64,000 nucleotides of DNA from Dromiciops gliroides (GCF_019393635.1 NC_057866.1:166882903-166946902), one strand, 5' to 3'; positions 1 to 10,045 are shown, counted from the stretch's first letter. Notes: generated by a model not told the origin, from the sequence alone. Numbers and translations: made by a program.

Positions 1-509
1 TTCTCCCTTGCCCCCGTCTAGCTACACAGATTTTTTGCTTAATTGCTGTATCTCTCCATTATAGTAAGTAGTGCTTTCCAGAGACCACATCTTTGATATT
101 CCTTGCAATTGTACCATCACAATCTAATATGTAATGCGGGAGTTTAATAGTCTATTAAAACACAGCACTGCACATTAAGATTTCTACTAATACCACTGCA
201 GAGCTACTTAGAGAAGTCAACGTCCCCAGAAAGTACTATTTCCTTCAGCTCTGAGTTGCCTGGAACAGACCAGGGGAAGTCCCATGTGCTGGGAACAAGG
301 GACAAAGAAGGCAATTTTTAAAAATTCAACAACCCTCAAAATATATTATCTTCCCTGGCTTAGGGAAAGGAGCAAAATCCACTCATCATAATAGCAGTTG
401 TACCTGGAAATTCTTTTGAGTGCAATCATAAACACCTATAGATCCAATGTCATTACTTAGATCTTTGCTTGGAAGTCCTTCCATCTTTCCTATCTCCTCC
501 CCAGAGAGA
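1..509. other. No recognised feature
   Basis: AT-rich sequence with no repeat family, splice-flanked frame or RNA gene that I recognise. The short open frames here have no family resemblance and part of one simply reads through the adjoining CA microsatellite. Confidence 0.5.
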
Positions 510-535
510 GACACACACACACACACACACACACA
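510..535. repeat. (AC)n microsatellite
   Basis: About twelve uninterrupted AC units, preceded by a short GA run. Simple repeat, likely length-polymorphic. Confidence 0.95.
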
Positions 536-1035
536 GAGTTCATAAGATCTACTAGAAGCCTGTGAGAATGCACCACTCTCACTCCTCTGCTCAGGACCAT
601 GGTCAGGGCCAAGGAATTCTTCAAACAGCTGTGTCTGCCCCCACCCACGGACACTCTCCTTTCTTTAGAAATGCCAACATATCTCTGCATCAAAGCAACC
701 ATCAGCTGCCAAGAGATGTAATCAATAGTTTAACAGAAAAGAAACAACAGGAGCATGGGGCTGTTCAGTGAACAGAGCAAGCAAACTCAAATGCCACAGC
801 TCTGAAGGAGTGAGGAAAGCCAGCCATGGCGAAGCTTGTCTCTTTTTAGACCAACAGTAACAGTCACACATATATCTGGATAAAATAGCAGTTTTGCTCC
901 AAAGCCAGTTGGATTGGAAGAAAGGGAAATAAACATGAAGGATTTGGGGGAGGGGAGGATGGAAGAAAAAGAAGAGGAAATAGAGGAGACTAAAGGATTA
1001 AGAAAGAATTAAGAAAAAATAAATACTGCATAGGG
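536..1035. other. No recognised feature
   Basis: Sequence without recognisable repeat or gene; ends in a purine-rich patch around 940-1010. The 69-codon frame at 562-771 has no family resemblance. Confidence 0.4.
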
Positions 1036-1150
1036 AGTTAAGAGGTCTGAGTTCTATTTTTGAGACTTCTGGCTACCTATGTAACTGTGGATGAGTCTTA
1101 GCCTCAGTTTCTTCATCTTTGAAATGAGAGGTTTGAAGCAGACAACCTCT
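1036..1150 (+). repeat. MIR-like CORE-SINE fragment
   Basis: The order 'gtctgagttct ... gtaactgtgga ... cctcagtttcttcatct ... aaatgag' is the central and 3' part of a sense MIR. Strongly diverged, so old. Confidence 0.65.
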
Positions 1151-1154
1151 AATG

Positions 1155-1345
1155 CAACACTCCAAGCTATAAGGGACCTTAGAGGTGATGTAATCTAAAC
1201 CCCTCAATTTACAGATGAGGATCTGAACCCAGAGAGGTGATTCTCTCTGACATGCCCAAGGTTACAGAGTTAGGAAGCAGCCAAGCTAGGGCTTGAACCT
1301 AAATCTTTGGACTCCATCTACACCCAAGGCTCTTTCTACGACATT
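1155..1345 (-). repeat. MIR-like SINE, antisense
   Basis: Carries the antisense MIR hallmarks 'tttacagatgagga', 'agagaggtga', 'gcccaaggttacagag' and 'gcttgaacc'. The flank 'aagggaccttagagg' resembles the CR1/L3 3' terminus, a combination that recurs in this window. Confidence 0.7.
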
Positions 1346-1712
1346 TCATGAACTACTACATTTTAGGTGTGGCAGTGACTACAATGGATCCCACTATCTG
1401 ATGGCCAGATAGGTTACATTTTACCTCTCCCCCAGGGTTCTTTGGTACCCCTAGTGGGGACAGGGGCTGTCTAGTCTCTGCTATTGGCTCAATACATCAT
1501 AGATTGTAGTTGCCAAATTTTAGGGTTCCCCAGCACCCTAGATCTATTTATCCACTTAACAATCAGATTAACTTTTACAAAAGAATATTTACTTCAAAAG
1601 TATAACAAATACAAATATTCCTCCTTAAAACATGAGGGGGCATAATCCCCCTGGCCCTTAAACCATTTCAAATCAGTCTCTAGAGAAAGGAGGAGGATTA
1701 GGTTCAGGAACA
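1346..1712. other. No recognised feature
   Basis: No gene or repeat assigned. An old LTR is conceivable, since T-rich and A-rich runs sit near a GGGG-to-CCCC inverted pair at about 1634-1650, but I see no matching termini. Confidence 0.3.
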
Positions 1713-1855
1713 TGCATACACATACATGAATGCATGCACATATATATACACACACATGCATATACACATATAAATATATACATGTATACAAACATATTGG
1801 TGATATATACATGTATAAATGCATATGTGTGTATATATATATATATATATATTTA
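1713..1855. repeat. Compound CA/TA/ATAC microsatellite
   Basis: Imperfect tracts of CATA, CA, TACATG and a terminal uninterrupted (TA)n at about 1833-1852. Several segments are mutually self-complementary. The open frames crossing it on both strands, rich in Tyr, Ile, His and Thr, are products of the repeat. Confidence 0.9.
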
Positions 1856-2556
1856 GTTTCCAAGTTCCAGTTCTACAGTACATTACTTCCTACAACCCCC
1901 TCAATTGTAGTCTGGCACCCTGGCTTCTCTGATGAGTTGGCACCAACATTCAGTCTGGAATCCAGGTTCCAAGGCTGCTGTGGCTCAATCTTCCAGGTAT
2001 GGAGACTCTACCATCTGGCCTAGAACTGAAAAAGAACAAACAGACTAAAGCCTGAAATTGGATTCTTGGGAGCACAGGACCTAAAAGGGAGATGGCGAAG
2101 ATAGCCCTTCCCTCACCTAGCTCAGTGCATGAATCATGCTTTATATGAAAATAATCTTCACCTCCTGGACATTACCAGAAAAAAAGAACAAGACTATCCC
2201 AGCCTGATAGTTTTAAAAGACACAGCCTTTTCTGGCTCTGCAACCAATGAAAAGAGACTGTTCCCACTCACACAGTAGGAGAATGCAAGATGTTTTCTCC
2301 CCAAAGTGTGTCCCTGCTGTCTCCCCCATGGGTGCCTTCATCTTTGATCATCTGGGTTTGTGCAAAGCCCAATTATACATAAGGCAAAAATTACTCACTA
2401 ATTATTGAGTACATACAATATGTCCACTGGTTCCATTTCCCAGAAATGGGATGTCCTTGAACTTGCAGGATTATAGTCTGAGTCCTGCATTCTAAATGGA
2501 TCCAGTTTCTTAAGATAATAATACCAGTTCTCAGGGGGAGGGTGTGGAGGAGAGGA
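1856..2556. other. No recognised feature
   Basis: Moderate-complexity sequence between two simple repeats. No known repeat family or coding signature recognised. Confidence 0.35.
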
Positions 2557-2635
2557 AGGACAGAGAGAGAGAGACAGAGAGAGACAGAGACAGAGAGATG
2601 GAGACAGAGACAGAGAGAATAGACAGACAGAAATT
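2557..2635. repeat. (GA)n / (CAGAGA)n microsatellite
   Basis: Imperfect purine-rich repeat of GAGA and CAGAGA units. The minus-strand frame across it (Leu/Ser/Cys-rich) is low-complexity and not a gene. Confidence 0.9.
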
Positions 2636-2657
2636 GGGCTAAAAGAGTGACTGCTAA

Positions 2658-2890
2658 GGTTATTTGGTCATATATGACTCTCTGTGACACTATTTAGGGG
2701 TTTTTTTTGGCAGAGACACTGGAATGGTTTGCCACTTCTTTCTGTAGCTTATTTTATAAATGAGGAAATAGAGGCAAACAGGGCTAAGAGACTTGCCTAG
2801 CATCACACAGCTAAGTAAGCATTGGAGTCTGGCTTTGAATTCAGATCTTCCTGACTTGAAGACCAATGCTCCTAAGTGATTGCCAATTTA
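2658..2890 (-). repeat. CORE-SINE with RTE-type tail, antisense
   Basis: In antisense order it has the tail ('tatgactctctgtgac', then 'tttggcagagacactgg'), the linker 'aatggtttgccacttc', then the CORE/tRNA part ('aaatgaggaaatagaggc', 'gacttgcctagcatcacacagcta'). Matches the long SINE type seen at 31372, with a diverged head. Confidence 0.75.
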
Positions 2891-2929
2891 TTCTATCCTG
2901 CTAGGACAGTGGTAAGCTGCTCATATCAT

Positions 2930-3545
2930 CTCACAAGTTCAGTGTGGAGAACATTCTTGTGAAAGTACTAAAGAGGAACAGGCAAGCTTTTGTAAACAGT
3001 ATTCCATATTAGACCACATATTACTACCATACAACTGAAAGATGTCAAGAACCCAGGATCCCACTGTACCAATTGCTTGTTGACTATTTTAAAGAGCATT
3101 TGATATGGTAAAGCCAAACAATACCTTATAGGTTCTCTTTCAACAAGCTGCTTTCCACTCAATTATACAAGAACAATTGAAAAATAACAACAGAAACAAT
3201 TATATTGATGGTCCTCTGATTATCAGTGTCCAGAGAGGCATAAGGCAGGGATATATACTTGTCAAGTATCTTTGCTATTGTCAAGGATGGAATCCAAGTT
3301 GAAGTAAGATTCTCTACAGATGGTGAGCTCCCAAGTCCTCCAGATGTTCTTCAATTCGATGACACTATACTGATTACAATAAGCTCTGGAATATTGTAGA
3401 GACTCCTACGTGAGATCCATAATTATTCAAAAGAGTTTAACCCAACAATCCACACAGGAAAAACCAAGTGGATGAAGAATGACTCTTGTCCGGGCAATGA
3501 TACACAATTGCATGGTCAATCCTTAGAGTTTTTCCATCACTTATA

Positions 3546-3619
<74 letters not shown>

Positions 3620-3790
3620 CACACACACACACATACATACATACATACATACATACAACAGTGATTTGGGCCCAGAATCAAACAGGAGAAGGAGGACACT
3701 GAATTAAATCACTACCTACCTATACCAAAACCTGCTCCCAGAAATGCTGTTGAAGAATGAGAACAAGACTAAATTCTATAGCAAGTCCTG
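2930..3790 (+). mobile_element. RTE-clade LINE reverse-transcriptase relic
   Basis: Old non-LTR retrotransposon fragment. In one frame near 3210-3255 the DNA reads ...VQRGIRQG, the R-G-RQG block typical of RTE reverse transcriptases. Further on, 'caattcgatgacactata' encodes QFDDTI, matching the position of the catalytic Y/F-x-DD motif. Conserved stretches continue ('actcctacgtgagatcca', 'tccacacaggaaaaacca'). No long frame survives, and a TG/TA/CA microsatellite interrupts it at 3549-3657. This clade is the probable donor of the tail on the long SINEs here. Confidence 0.7.
3549..3657. repeat. (TG)n(TA)n(CA)n(TACA)n microsatellite
   Basis: About 14 TG, then about 20 TA, then about 8 CA, then six or seven TACA units. 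The (TG)/(TA)/(CA) order is one long near-perfect palindrome able to fold into a hairpin. It lies inside the RTE relic. Confidence 0.95.
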
Positions 3791-3804
3791 GGTTCTATCA
3801 TCTA

Positions 3805-3865
3805 TTCTGCCATTTATTTTAGTACAGTGTCTGGCACATAGAAGGCACTTAATAAGTAGGTAAAA
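3805..3865 (+). repeat. L2 LINE 3' terminus
   Basis: 'agtgtctggcacatagaaggcacttaataag' (read in two parts) is the characteristic 3' end of L2: GTGTCTGGCACATAG followed by GCACTTAATAAG. Confidence 0.6.
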
Positions 3866-3894
3866 TACTTTGAAAATCTTAAATAACTACATGA

Positions 3895-4030
3895 ACATCA
3901 ACTCTTATTACTCATGTAGCTTTAGGCAAACTACTTAAGCCTTCTGGGCCCTCAAATTTATTATCTAAAATGAGGGCATGGGAGGGGATAGGTCTCTAAG
4001 GACCCTCCTGGCCAATATTCTATAATCTAT
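3895..4030 (+). repeat. MIR-like CORE-SINE
   Basis: Sense MIR remnants: 'tttaggcaaactacttaa', 'ttattatctaaaatgaggg', and a tail like 'aaggaccctcctggcc'. Confidence 0.6.
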
Positions 4031-4056
4031 TAAAATCTATTAGTCTGATAATTCCA

Positions 4057-4197
4057 TGAATAACTGTTTTTTGGGGTGGGGACAGGGCAATGAGGGTTAA
4101 GTGACTTGCCCAAGGTCACACAGCTAATTAAGTGTCAAGTGTCTGAGGTCGGATTTGAACTCAGGTCCTCCTGAATCCAGGGCCAGCTAGCTGCCCC
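4057..4197 (-). mobile_element. Short CORE-SINE, antisense, internal deletion
   Basis: Contains 'gcaatgagggttaagtgac', 'cccaaggtcacacagct' and 'ggtcctcctgaatccaggg', then jumps from GGCCAG straight to CTAGCTGCCCC, so about 25 bases of the head are missing. Flanking direct repeats AGTCTGAtAATTCCA (4042-4056) and AGTCTGAcAATTCCA (4198-4212) mark the insertion. Confidence 0.85.
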
Positions 4198-4241
4198 AGT
4201 CTGACAATTCCAAAGGACTTAATGATAAAAAAAACCCTATC

Positions 4242-4558
4242 TGGGGTAGCTAGGTGGAGCAGTGGATAGAGCACTGGCCCTGGAGTCAGGAGGACCTGAG
4301 TTCAAATCTGGCATCAGACACTTGACACTTACTAGCTGTGTGACCCTGGGCAAGTCACTTAACCCCAATTGTCTCACCAAAAACCAAAACAAGGGGGCAG
4401 CTAGATGGCACAGTAGATAAGCACTGGCCCTGGATTCAGGAGTACCTGAGTTCAAATCCGGCCTCAGACACTTACGAGCTGTGTGACCCTGGGCAAGTCA
4501 CTTAACCCCAATTGCCTCACCAAAACCAAAACGAAACAAAACAAAACAAAACAAAACA
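4242..4558 (+). mobile_element. Head-to-tail SINE dimer
   Basis: Two short CORE-SINEs in the same direction: unit 1 at 4242-4392 and unit 2 at 4393-4558. Both carry the 'ccccaattg.ctcacca' end; unit 2 closes with an (AAAAC)n tail. One exact target-site duplication, AAAACCCTATC, flanks the pair (4231-4241 and 4559-4569). This suits either retroposition of a dimeric transcript or insertion of one unit into the tail of the other. Confidence 0.85.
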
Positions 4559-4814
4559 AAAACCCTATCCACTTCCAGAGAGAACTGATGAGCTCTGAGT
4601 GCAGATTGAAGTATTATTTTTCACTTAATTTTTCTTGCTTTTTTTTGTTTTGTTTTGCAACATAGCTAATATGGAAATATATTTTGCATGACTTTACATG
4701 TATAATTGATATCATATTGCTTGCTTTCTCAATGGGTGGGGGAAGGGTGATGGGGAAGAAAAAATTATAACCCGAAAAAATTTTAAATGAATGTTTAAAA
4801 TAAATAAATGAAAA

Positions 4815-4905
4815 TTTAAAATATGGATTTAATATATACATTATACATGTATACAGATATATACATACACACAAATATACATATATATGTACACACATAT
4901 AATTA
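4815..4905. repeat. AT-rich TATA/CATA simple repeat
   Basis: Imperfect TATACA/TACATA units following the L1 end. Confidence 0.8.
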
Positions 4906-4910
4906 GTCTG

Positions 4911-5150
4911 AGAGGCAGCTTGGAACAGTAGATCCAGTTCTGGCCTGGTAGTCAGGAAGGCCTAAGTTCAAGTCCTGACATATACTGGCTGTGTGGTCTT
5001 GAGCAAGTCACTTTACCTCATAGTGCCCCAAGAAACTTTCTAAAACCATGAGTTAGAGAATAGATATTGATCTGCCTTGGTCTTGGGAGTCTCCTTATCA
5101 GAAGTTTCCCATATCAATGAAATCACAGGTCTATTCTCACCTACTCCTCC
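4911..5150 (+). repeat. CORE-SINE with a third tail type
   Basis: Head 'gaggcagcttggaacagtag', box 'ctggctgtgtggtcttgagc', then a tail reading 'aactttctaaaaccatgagtt ... gatctgcct ... cagaagtttcccatatcaatgaaatcacaggt' (quoted in fragments). The same tail occurs at 8602-8835. It differs from both the RTE-like and the A-rich tails. Confidence 0.6.
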
Positions 5151-5329
5151 CTCTACCAGTTAGTCTTCTACACCTCAGTGTATTTAAAGTAATGTCATTA
5201 TATGATAATGGTTTGTTTGGATCCTTGAAATCATACTACTCGGACAGTGCACCTTTGTAAAAGACCCTGATCTTGCACAAGTAAACAGAGATAGTTTGTT
5301 ATCACCTATGTGGAGGTCATAACTAATGA

Positions 5330-5771
5330 TAATGATAAAAATAATAATTTAGCATTTTTATATAACCTACTATATGCCAGACACTGTGCTAAGCACTTTA
5401 TAAATATTATCTCATTTGATATTCACAACAACTCTAGGAGGAAGGTGCTATGATTATTTCCATTTTATAGTTAAAGAAATTGGGGCAGGGGGCAGCTAGG
5501 TGGCACAGTGGATAAAGCACCGACCCTGGATTCAGGAGGACCTGAGTTCAAATCCGGCCTCAGACAGTTGACACTTACTAGCTGTGTGACCCTGGGCAAG
5601 TCACTTAACCCTCATTGCCCCGAAAAAAACAAACAAAGAAACTGAGGCAAACAGAGGTTGACTGACTTGCCCAGGGTCACACAGACTATAAGTGCCTGAG
5701 GCAGGATTTGAATTCCCATCTTCCTGACTCCAGACCCAACCCTCTATCCACTGTGCCATCCAGCTACCTCA
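5330..5771 (-). repeat. Near full-length MIR, antisense, split by a SINE
   Basis: Pieces 5330-5487 and 5635-5771 give the antisense MIR order: 'actatatgccagacactgtg', 'ttataaatattatctc', 'cacaacaactctaggagg', then 'aaactgaggcaaacagagg', 'tgcccagggtcacacag', 'ggatttgaattcccatc'. Interrupted by the SINE at 5488-5634. Confidence 0.8.
5488..5634 (+). mobile_element. Short CORE-SINE in MIR
   Basis: Full head GGGCAGCTAGGTGGCACAG to 'cttaaccctcattgcc' with an A-rich end. Imperfect target-site duplication AAAGAAatTGgGGCA (5473-5487) and AAAGAAacTGaGGCA (5635-5649). Belongs to the CTCATTGCC-ending subfamily. Confidence 0.9.
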
Positions 5772-5774
5772 ATT

Positions 5775-6544
5775 CCTTTTTAAAGCAGTCTTCAAGCATA
5801 GGGACCTAGGTGGGTTGAAGACCCCAAAGAGGAGTCAAGGCAGTTAGTTCTGTGTAAAGATTGGGTGAGGACAGGGAAGAGTTCTTTTAGTCTTCTCCAA
5901 ATCTGAAAGCTTGTGTGTTATCAGGGCGTGGGGAGGAGGGGAGATGATGGGGGAGGAAGTGGGCACTGGACATCTAGCAGGTACAGTTTAGCCTCTGCAG
6001 AGGCTCAACTTCTTAAGACAATATAATCAATGAAAGGATTTAATGGAAATAGACTGTGGGGCTCTTAAGCAGTCTGGGAAATGGACTTTTTATCTGCAAC
6101 GTTTCTCTCACTGCAGTTTGCCTCTATTTGATTTTTAAAAGATGGTGCTGTGTCAATAGCAGCTTATTATCCTATTAGTAGGGGTGACATGGTGAGCCAG
6201 CAAACACAGATGATAGATGTTGCCTGTGGGTCTCTCCTTGTCTCTTCGCATACCCACTCGAACATCACGAGACGGTTATCTGAGTACCTGCAAAGGCTGG
6301 TTACATGTGCTAGCAAACAGGAAGCAATTCGGAGGCAGGGCTCTGGAAAGAGATGTTCACAGTTTAGAAATGCTGACAAAGGGCTGCTCCTATTCCTTCC
6401 TCCTCTGGGAAATAAAGGACGTCGTTGCAGCTAAGGGAAGATTGTTGTTGGGGGTTTGTTTTATTATTCTGATTCCAGGGAGGATTGGTGTGGCCAGGTA
6501 AGGTCACTGGACCAAGAAGCACAAGATTCAGGTCCAAGTCTCAG
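5775..6544. other. Repeat-poor island
   Basis: About 770 bases in which I recognise no repeat. Balanced composition, several CpGs near 6240-6430 and a perfect 12-base palindrome CCTCTGCAGAGG (about 5992-6003). Three overlapping frames of 70-94 codons lie at 6150-6501 on both strands but none resembles a known family. Could be a conserved non-coding element or an unrecognised exon. Confidence 0.35.
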
Positions 6545-6762
6545 CTCTTGTACTTAGATTCACAGATGTCAGAGTTGGAAATGATCTCAGAGGCTGTCTA
6601 ATCCAACCCTCTCATTTTACAGATGAGGAAAATGAGGCCCACGGAGATAAAGTGATTTGCACAAAGTCACTGTGCAGATTGAGAAACTGAAGCCGGTGGA
6701 GATGAAGAGATTTACTCAAGGTCACTACAAGTGGCCCAGCTGGGACTTGAATCCAGTTCGGT
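6545..6762 (-). repeat. MIR-like SINE, antisense, with internal 55-bp duplication
   Basis: Begins with a CR1/L3-like 'agagttggaaatgatctcag' and continues 'cattttacagatgagg'. The block from about 6620 ('cagatgaggaaaatgaggc') is repeated from about 6675 ('cagattgagaaactgaagc') with a 55-base period and clear divergence, an old internal tandem duplication. Confidence 0.65.
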
Positions 6763-6764
6763 CA

Positions 6765-6960
6765 GTTAGTCAGTAAGTATTTATTTAACATTTATTAAGG
6801 AGCAGGCATTGTGCTAAGCCCTGGGAATACAAAAACAAGTGAAAAGAAAGATAGTTCCTACTTTGGAGGAGTTTAGGTTCTAAAGGGGAAGACAAAACAT
6901 AAAAAAAGAATCTATAAAAGTTGGAGGCAGAAGGAAAAGTTACACAGCTCAAAAGCGTGA
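6765..6960 (-). repeat. L2 LINE 3' end, antisense
   Basis: 'aacatttattaaggagcagg', 'cattgtgctaagccctggg', 'aatacaaaaacaag' and 'ggaggagtttaggttctaa' are the reverse complement of an L2 3' end. Confidence 0.65.
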
Positions 6961-6989
6961 TAGAGAAACTCAGAGGAACGCCGTGTGGT

Positions 6990-7231
6990 ATCCAGTTGTT
7001 TTCAGTCACCTCTGACTCTTTGTAACCCCATTTGGGGTTTTCTCGGCAAAAACACTGGAGTAGTTCTTGCCATTTCCTTCTGCTCATTTTACAGATGAGA
7101 AACTGAGACTAATGGGGTTAAGTGACTTGCCCAAGGTCACACAGCTAGGAATTATCTGAGGCCAGATTTGAACTCATGTCCTCCTGACTCCAGGGCTGCT
7201 GCTCTATCTACTGCACCACCTAGCTGCCCCT
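6990..7231 (-). mobile_element. CORE-SINE with RTE-type tail, antisense
   Basis: Antisense order: 'cacctctgactctttgtaac', 'ccatttggggttttctcgg', 'ttgccatttccttctgctc', 'gttaagtgacttgcccaagg', 'caccacctagctgcccc'. Same long type as 26519 and 31372. Confidence 0.85.
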
Positions 7232-7290
7232 CTAGAGGAATACAAACTGGTGGGAAGTAAAGAGAAGGATATCCTAGGTTCCTCTCTTTA

Positions 7291-7463
7291 TTTTTATTTT
7301 TTTTTAATTAAAAAAAATTTTTCTTTGGTGAGGCAATTGGGGTTAAGTGGCTTACCCACGGCCACCCAGCTAGTAAGTGTTAAGTGTCTGAGGTCGGATT
7401 TGAACTGAGGTCCTCCTGATTCCAGGGCCAGTGCTCTATCCACTGTGCCACCTAGTTGCCCCA
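7291..7463 (-). mobile_element. Short CORE-SINE, antisense
   Basis: T-rich (A-tail complement) start, then 'gaggcaattggggttaagtg' through 'ccacctagttgcccc'. Exact 13-base target-site duplication GTTCCTCTCTTTA at 7278-7290 and 7464-7476. The 'aattg' end places it in the CCAATTGCC subfamily. Confidence 0.92.
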
Positions 7464-7597
7464 GTTCCTCTCTTTAAATGAAAGTTCTGAAGGACCTACC
7501 CAAGGGAAAAGGGTATTTCAATGGTGGGAATTCCAGGACTGAAGTGAAAAATCAGTTCCTCTCATTTCAGTCTTTCCATTGTATCAAGCTGCTCCTG

Positions 7598-8440
7598 TTC
7601 AAGTCAACCAATAAATATTAAGTGCCTACTATGCGCCAGGCACTGTGCTAAGCACTGGATGTACAAACTAAAGTGAAAGATAATTCCAGCTCTCAAGAAG
7701 CTCACCGTCTGCTGAAGTAAACAATGTGCAAACAAATAAGTACAAAGAAGTCCCACATAAGGTATATTGAAAATAACCAACAGAGAGGAGGATGACAATT
7801 AAGGGGAATTGAGAAAGGCTTCTGGTTGAAGGGGGCGGTTGGTGAAAGGAAGCCAGGGAAACCAGCAAGTGGAAATGAGGAGGGACAGCATTCTGGATAT
7901 GGCAGACAGTCATTGAAAATTTCTGGGTTTGGGAAATGAATCTTATTCAAGCATGCCAAGGTCACTGGATTGCAGCATACACAGTGACGTATAAGGCTGG
8001 TTGGCTCTTGTCTTTTTTTTTTTTTTTCGGGGCAATGAGGGTTAAGTGACTTGCCCAGAGTCACACAGCTAGTAAGTATCAAGTGTCTGAGGTCAAATTT
8101 GAACTCAGGTCCTCCTGAATCCAGGGCCAGTGCTTTATCCACTGTGCCCCCTAGCTGCCCCAGGTTGGCTGTTGTCTTAAAGAGAACCAGAAAGGCATCA
8201 CAATGTCTGGGTCAAGCTACAATGTGTCTGACTGTGGCTGATCAGCCCAACAAGAGCTAAGAAGTCTCTACCACGGGCTGGGTACGGTATCAGTATCCTG
8301 GACAGATGGTGGGGGAGGGTGGACAGATTATAAAGGACTCTGAATGTCACACAGAAGATCTTCTATTTGATCCAGGAGGGAATAGGGAGCCACTGGAGTT
8401 TCTTGAGCAGGGCCATTTCCTGACTGAGTGACTAGGCAAA
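7598..8440 (-). repeat. L2 LINE 3' region, antisense, split by a SINE
   Basis: Long antisense L2 run: 'ggcactgtgctaagcactgg', 'ctctcaagaagctcacc', 'gaaaggcttctggttgaagg', 'aaggaagccaggg' and, beyond the SINE at 8015-8162, 'ggagggaatagggagccac' and 'tggagtttcttgagcaggg'. The order agrees with the 3' untranslated part of L2 read backwards. Confidence 0.65.
8015..8162 (-). mobile_element. Short CORE-SINE, antisense, in L2
   Basis: Poly-T start, then the full antisense SINE ending 'ccccctagctgcccc'. Target-site duplication of 16 bases with one mismatch, GGTTGGCTcTTGTCTT (7999-8014) and GGTTGGCTgTTGTCTT (8163-8178). CTCATTGCC subfamily. Confidence 0.92.
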
Positions 8441-8444
8441 TTTA

Positions 8445-8535
8445 TTAGTCTCTCCAAGGCTCAGTTCCCTCATCCATAAATTTGGAATAATAACATTTGG
8501 CCTCATTGGGTTGTTGTGAAGAAAGAATTTTCAGT
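8445..8535 (+). repeat. MIR fragment
   Basis: 'tctctccaaggctcagttcc', 'ctcatccataaatttggaat' and 'ggttgttgtgaagaaag' are sense MIR 3' half. Confidence 0.55.
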
Positions 8536-8601
8536 TCTCCACTTGAGGCTCCAAGCACAGCCTCTTCCACAGAGCTTTTCTTGGATTCCTTCAGATGTTA
8601 G

Positions 8602-8835
8602 TGTAGTGATGAGAACTTTGCCAGGAAGACCTAGGTCAAATTTTGTCTCTGACTGATACTAACTGTGTGACCCTGGACAAGTTTATTTATTCTGTGTCCG
8701 CTCTCCCCCATACTCTGAGTAACCCTCTAAATTGCTAGTTGCAGAGATGGTGCCAATCTTCATGGGTGGAGGGTGTTTCCTTACCTAGGAGTTCCATACA
8801 CCAGTGAAATCATAGGTATAGTCCTCATCTCTTAC
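8602..8835 (+). repeat. CORE-SINE with a third tail type
   Basis: Head and box are diverged ('actgtgtgaccctggacaag'); the tail has 'gttgcagagatggtgccaat', 'aggagttccatacaccagtg' and 'aaatcataggt', the same tail as at 4911. Confidence 0.6.
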
Positions 8836-8869
8836 TTTGTACATAGTTGGATTTGACTTCTCTAGGTAT

Positions 8870-9012
8870 ATTTTGCTTCCTCCTGGTACAATGGAAGCTC
8901 TTTAAGGGCAGAGACTTTTTCATTGCTGTCTCTGTATCCTCAGCATCTAGCCTGATGTCTGGCAGAGAGGAGGTGCTTAATAACGGCTTTTTGAATGGAG
9001 TTGAATTGGACT
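8870..9012 (+). repeat. L2 LINE 3' end
   Basis: 'atggaagctctttaagggc', 'agagactttttcattgctgt', 'gatgtctggcagagaggagg' and 'tgcttaataacggc' are the sense L2 terminus. Confidence 0.65.
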
Positions 9013-9014
9013 AT

Positions 9015-9905
9015 AAGGTTACATGTACATGTGAGCAGTAGTTGATGGTATTGTTGTTGCTGTGTTTCGGTGTGGGATTTCAAGTAATTCCGGAGGGACC
9101 AGATCAGCATGAAATATAGCATTGGGTACCCATAAATCTATGGTCCTTAGAAAGCAATTTCAATCTGCCAAAATCAAAAATCTCACCTAAGCTCTGTTCC
9201 ATCATCCTTGCTCACAGAGGGAGAGAGAGGCACCAGAGACATAATATGCTTGAGCAATACCAGTAGGTCAGTTTTGCCTAAGTTCCAAAAAGCAAGCCTT
9301 AAAAACATCTCATCTAGACACAAACAAATCCCCACTATTAATACAGCTCAGAAAAGTGTCCTCAGTACCCAACTGTCTGAGCACTAAACTAGGAGGCTTA
9401 TATAGGTTGGATCTTGGTGGGGGGAGTGATAGGAAAGGAAAGGGAAATTTGGGTGATATAAAAGCAAAATATGTCAATACAGTTTTTTTTTTAAATGAGA
9501 GGCTCCCAGTACCAGGGAGGCTGAAGATAGTGGAATTCTTAGTTGGGATGGACTATGACAATCTGGCACATAAACTAAGTTCAGCGTTCTTATGGTGAGG
9601 CCCTGGGAACAGGAGACCACACAGTTACCTAAACAGGATGAACCAGCCTACGTAAGAAAGGGAGCAGGTCAAAGCTCCCATGACAACCAGTAGTGGGATG
9701 GGGTCCTTTGGGAGCTCCTGCATTCAAGCCTGAACAAGATGGGGAGACCCAGTACTAAAAAAATGAGACTCAAAGATATTTAAGTATGATTTGACCCAAC
9801 TGAATGCTGATGACCTAACGTCACCTTCAGTGACCCTTGGTGGTCCTTTAGGAGATGACCCAGAGACAGATTCCTTTGAATGAAAACAGACATCCTGGTC
9901 CCCAT
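9015..9905. other. Repeat-poor stretch
   Basis: No family recognised over about 890 bases. The short frames at 9356-9598 (+) and 9724-9987 (-) show no known domain. Confidence 0.35.
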
Positions 9906-9909
9906 TATA

Positions 9910-10045
9910 ATGTAAGATCTTCCATAGAAGGGTAAATTTCTTAAGAGCAAGGGCTGTTTTTGTTGTTGCATTTCTGCTTCTTAGCACAGGACTTGGAACA
10001 TAATAAGTGATAATAAGTGCTTATTGAATGAATGAAGTGAAATAT
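9910..10045 (+). repeat. L2 LINE 3' end
   Basis: 'cttaagagcaagggctg', 'cttagcacaggacttggaac', then 'agtgcttattgaatgaatga'. The AAGTGATAAT step is locally duplicated. Confidence 0.65.

Larger units (their letters stand above)
4035..4812 (+). mobile_element. L1 3' end carrying three SINE insertions
   Basis: Host pieces at 4035-4056, 4198-4241 and 4570-4812 join into a typical marsupial L1 terminal region: 'aattccaaaggact', 'cacttccagagagaactgatg', a T-rich stretch, 'gcatgactttacatgtataat', a G/A-rich stretch and a final A-rich end. Sense, non-coding. One antisense SINE and one SINE dimer have inserted into it. Confidence 0.7.

Noticed and set aside
4242..4558. tRNA gene candidates at SINE heads here and at every other short SINE
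   Set aside because: The heads are tRNA-derived promoter parts of SINEs. No copy keeps a foldable acceptor stem and full cloverleaf.
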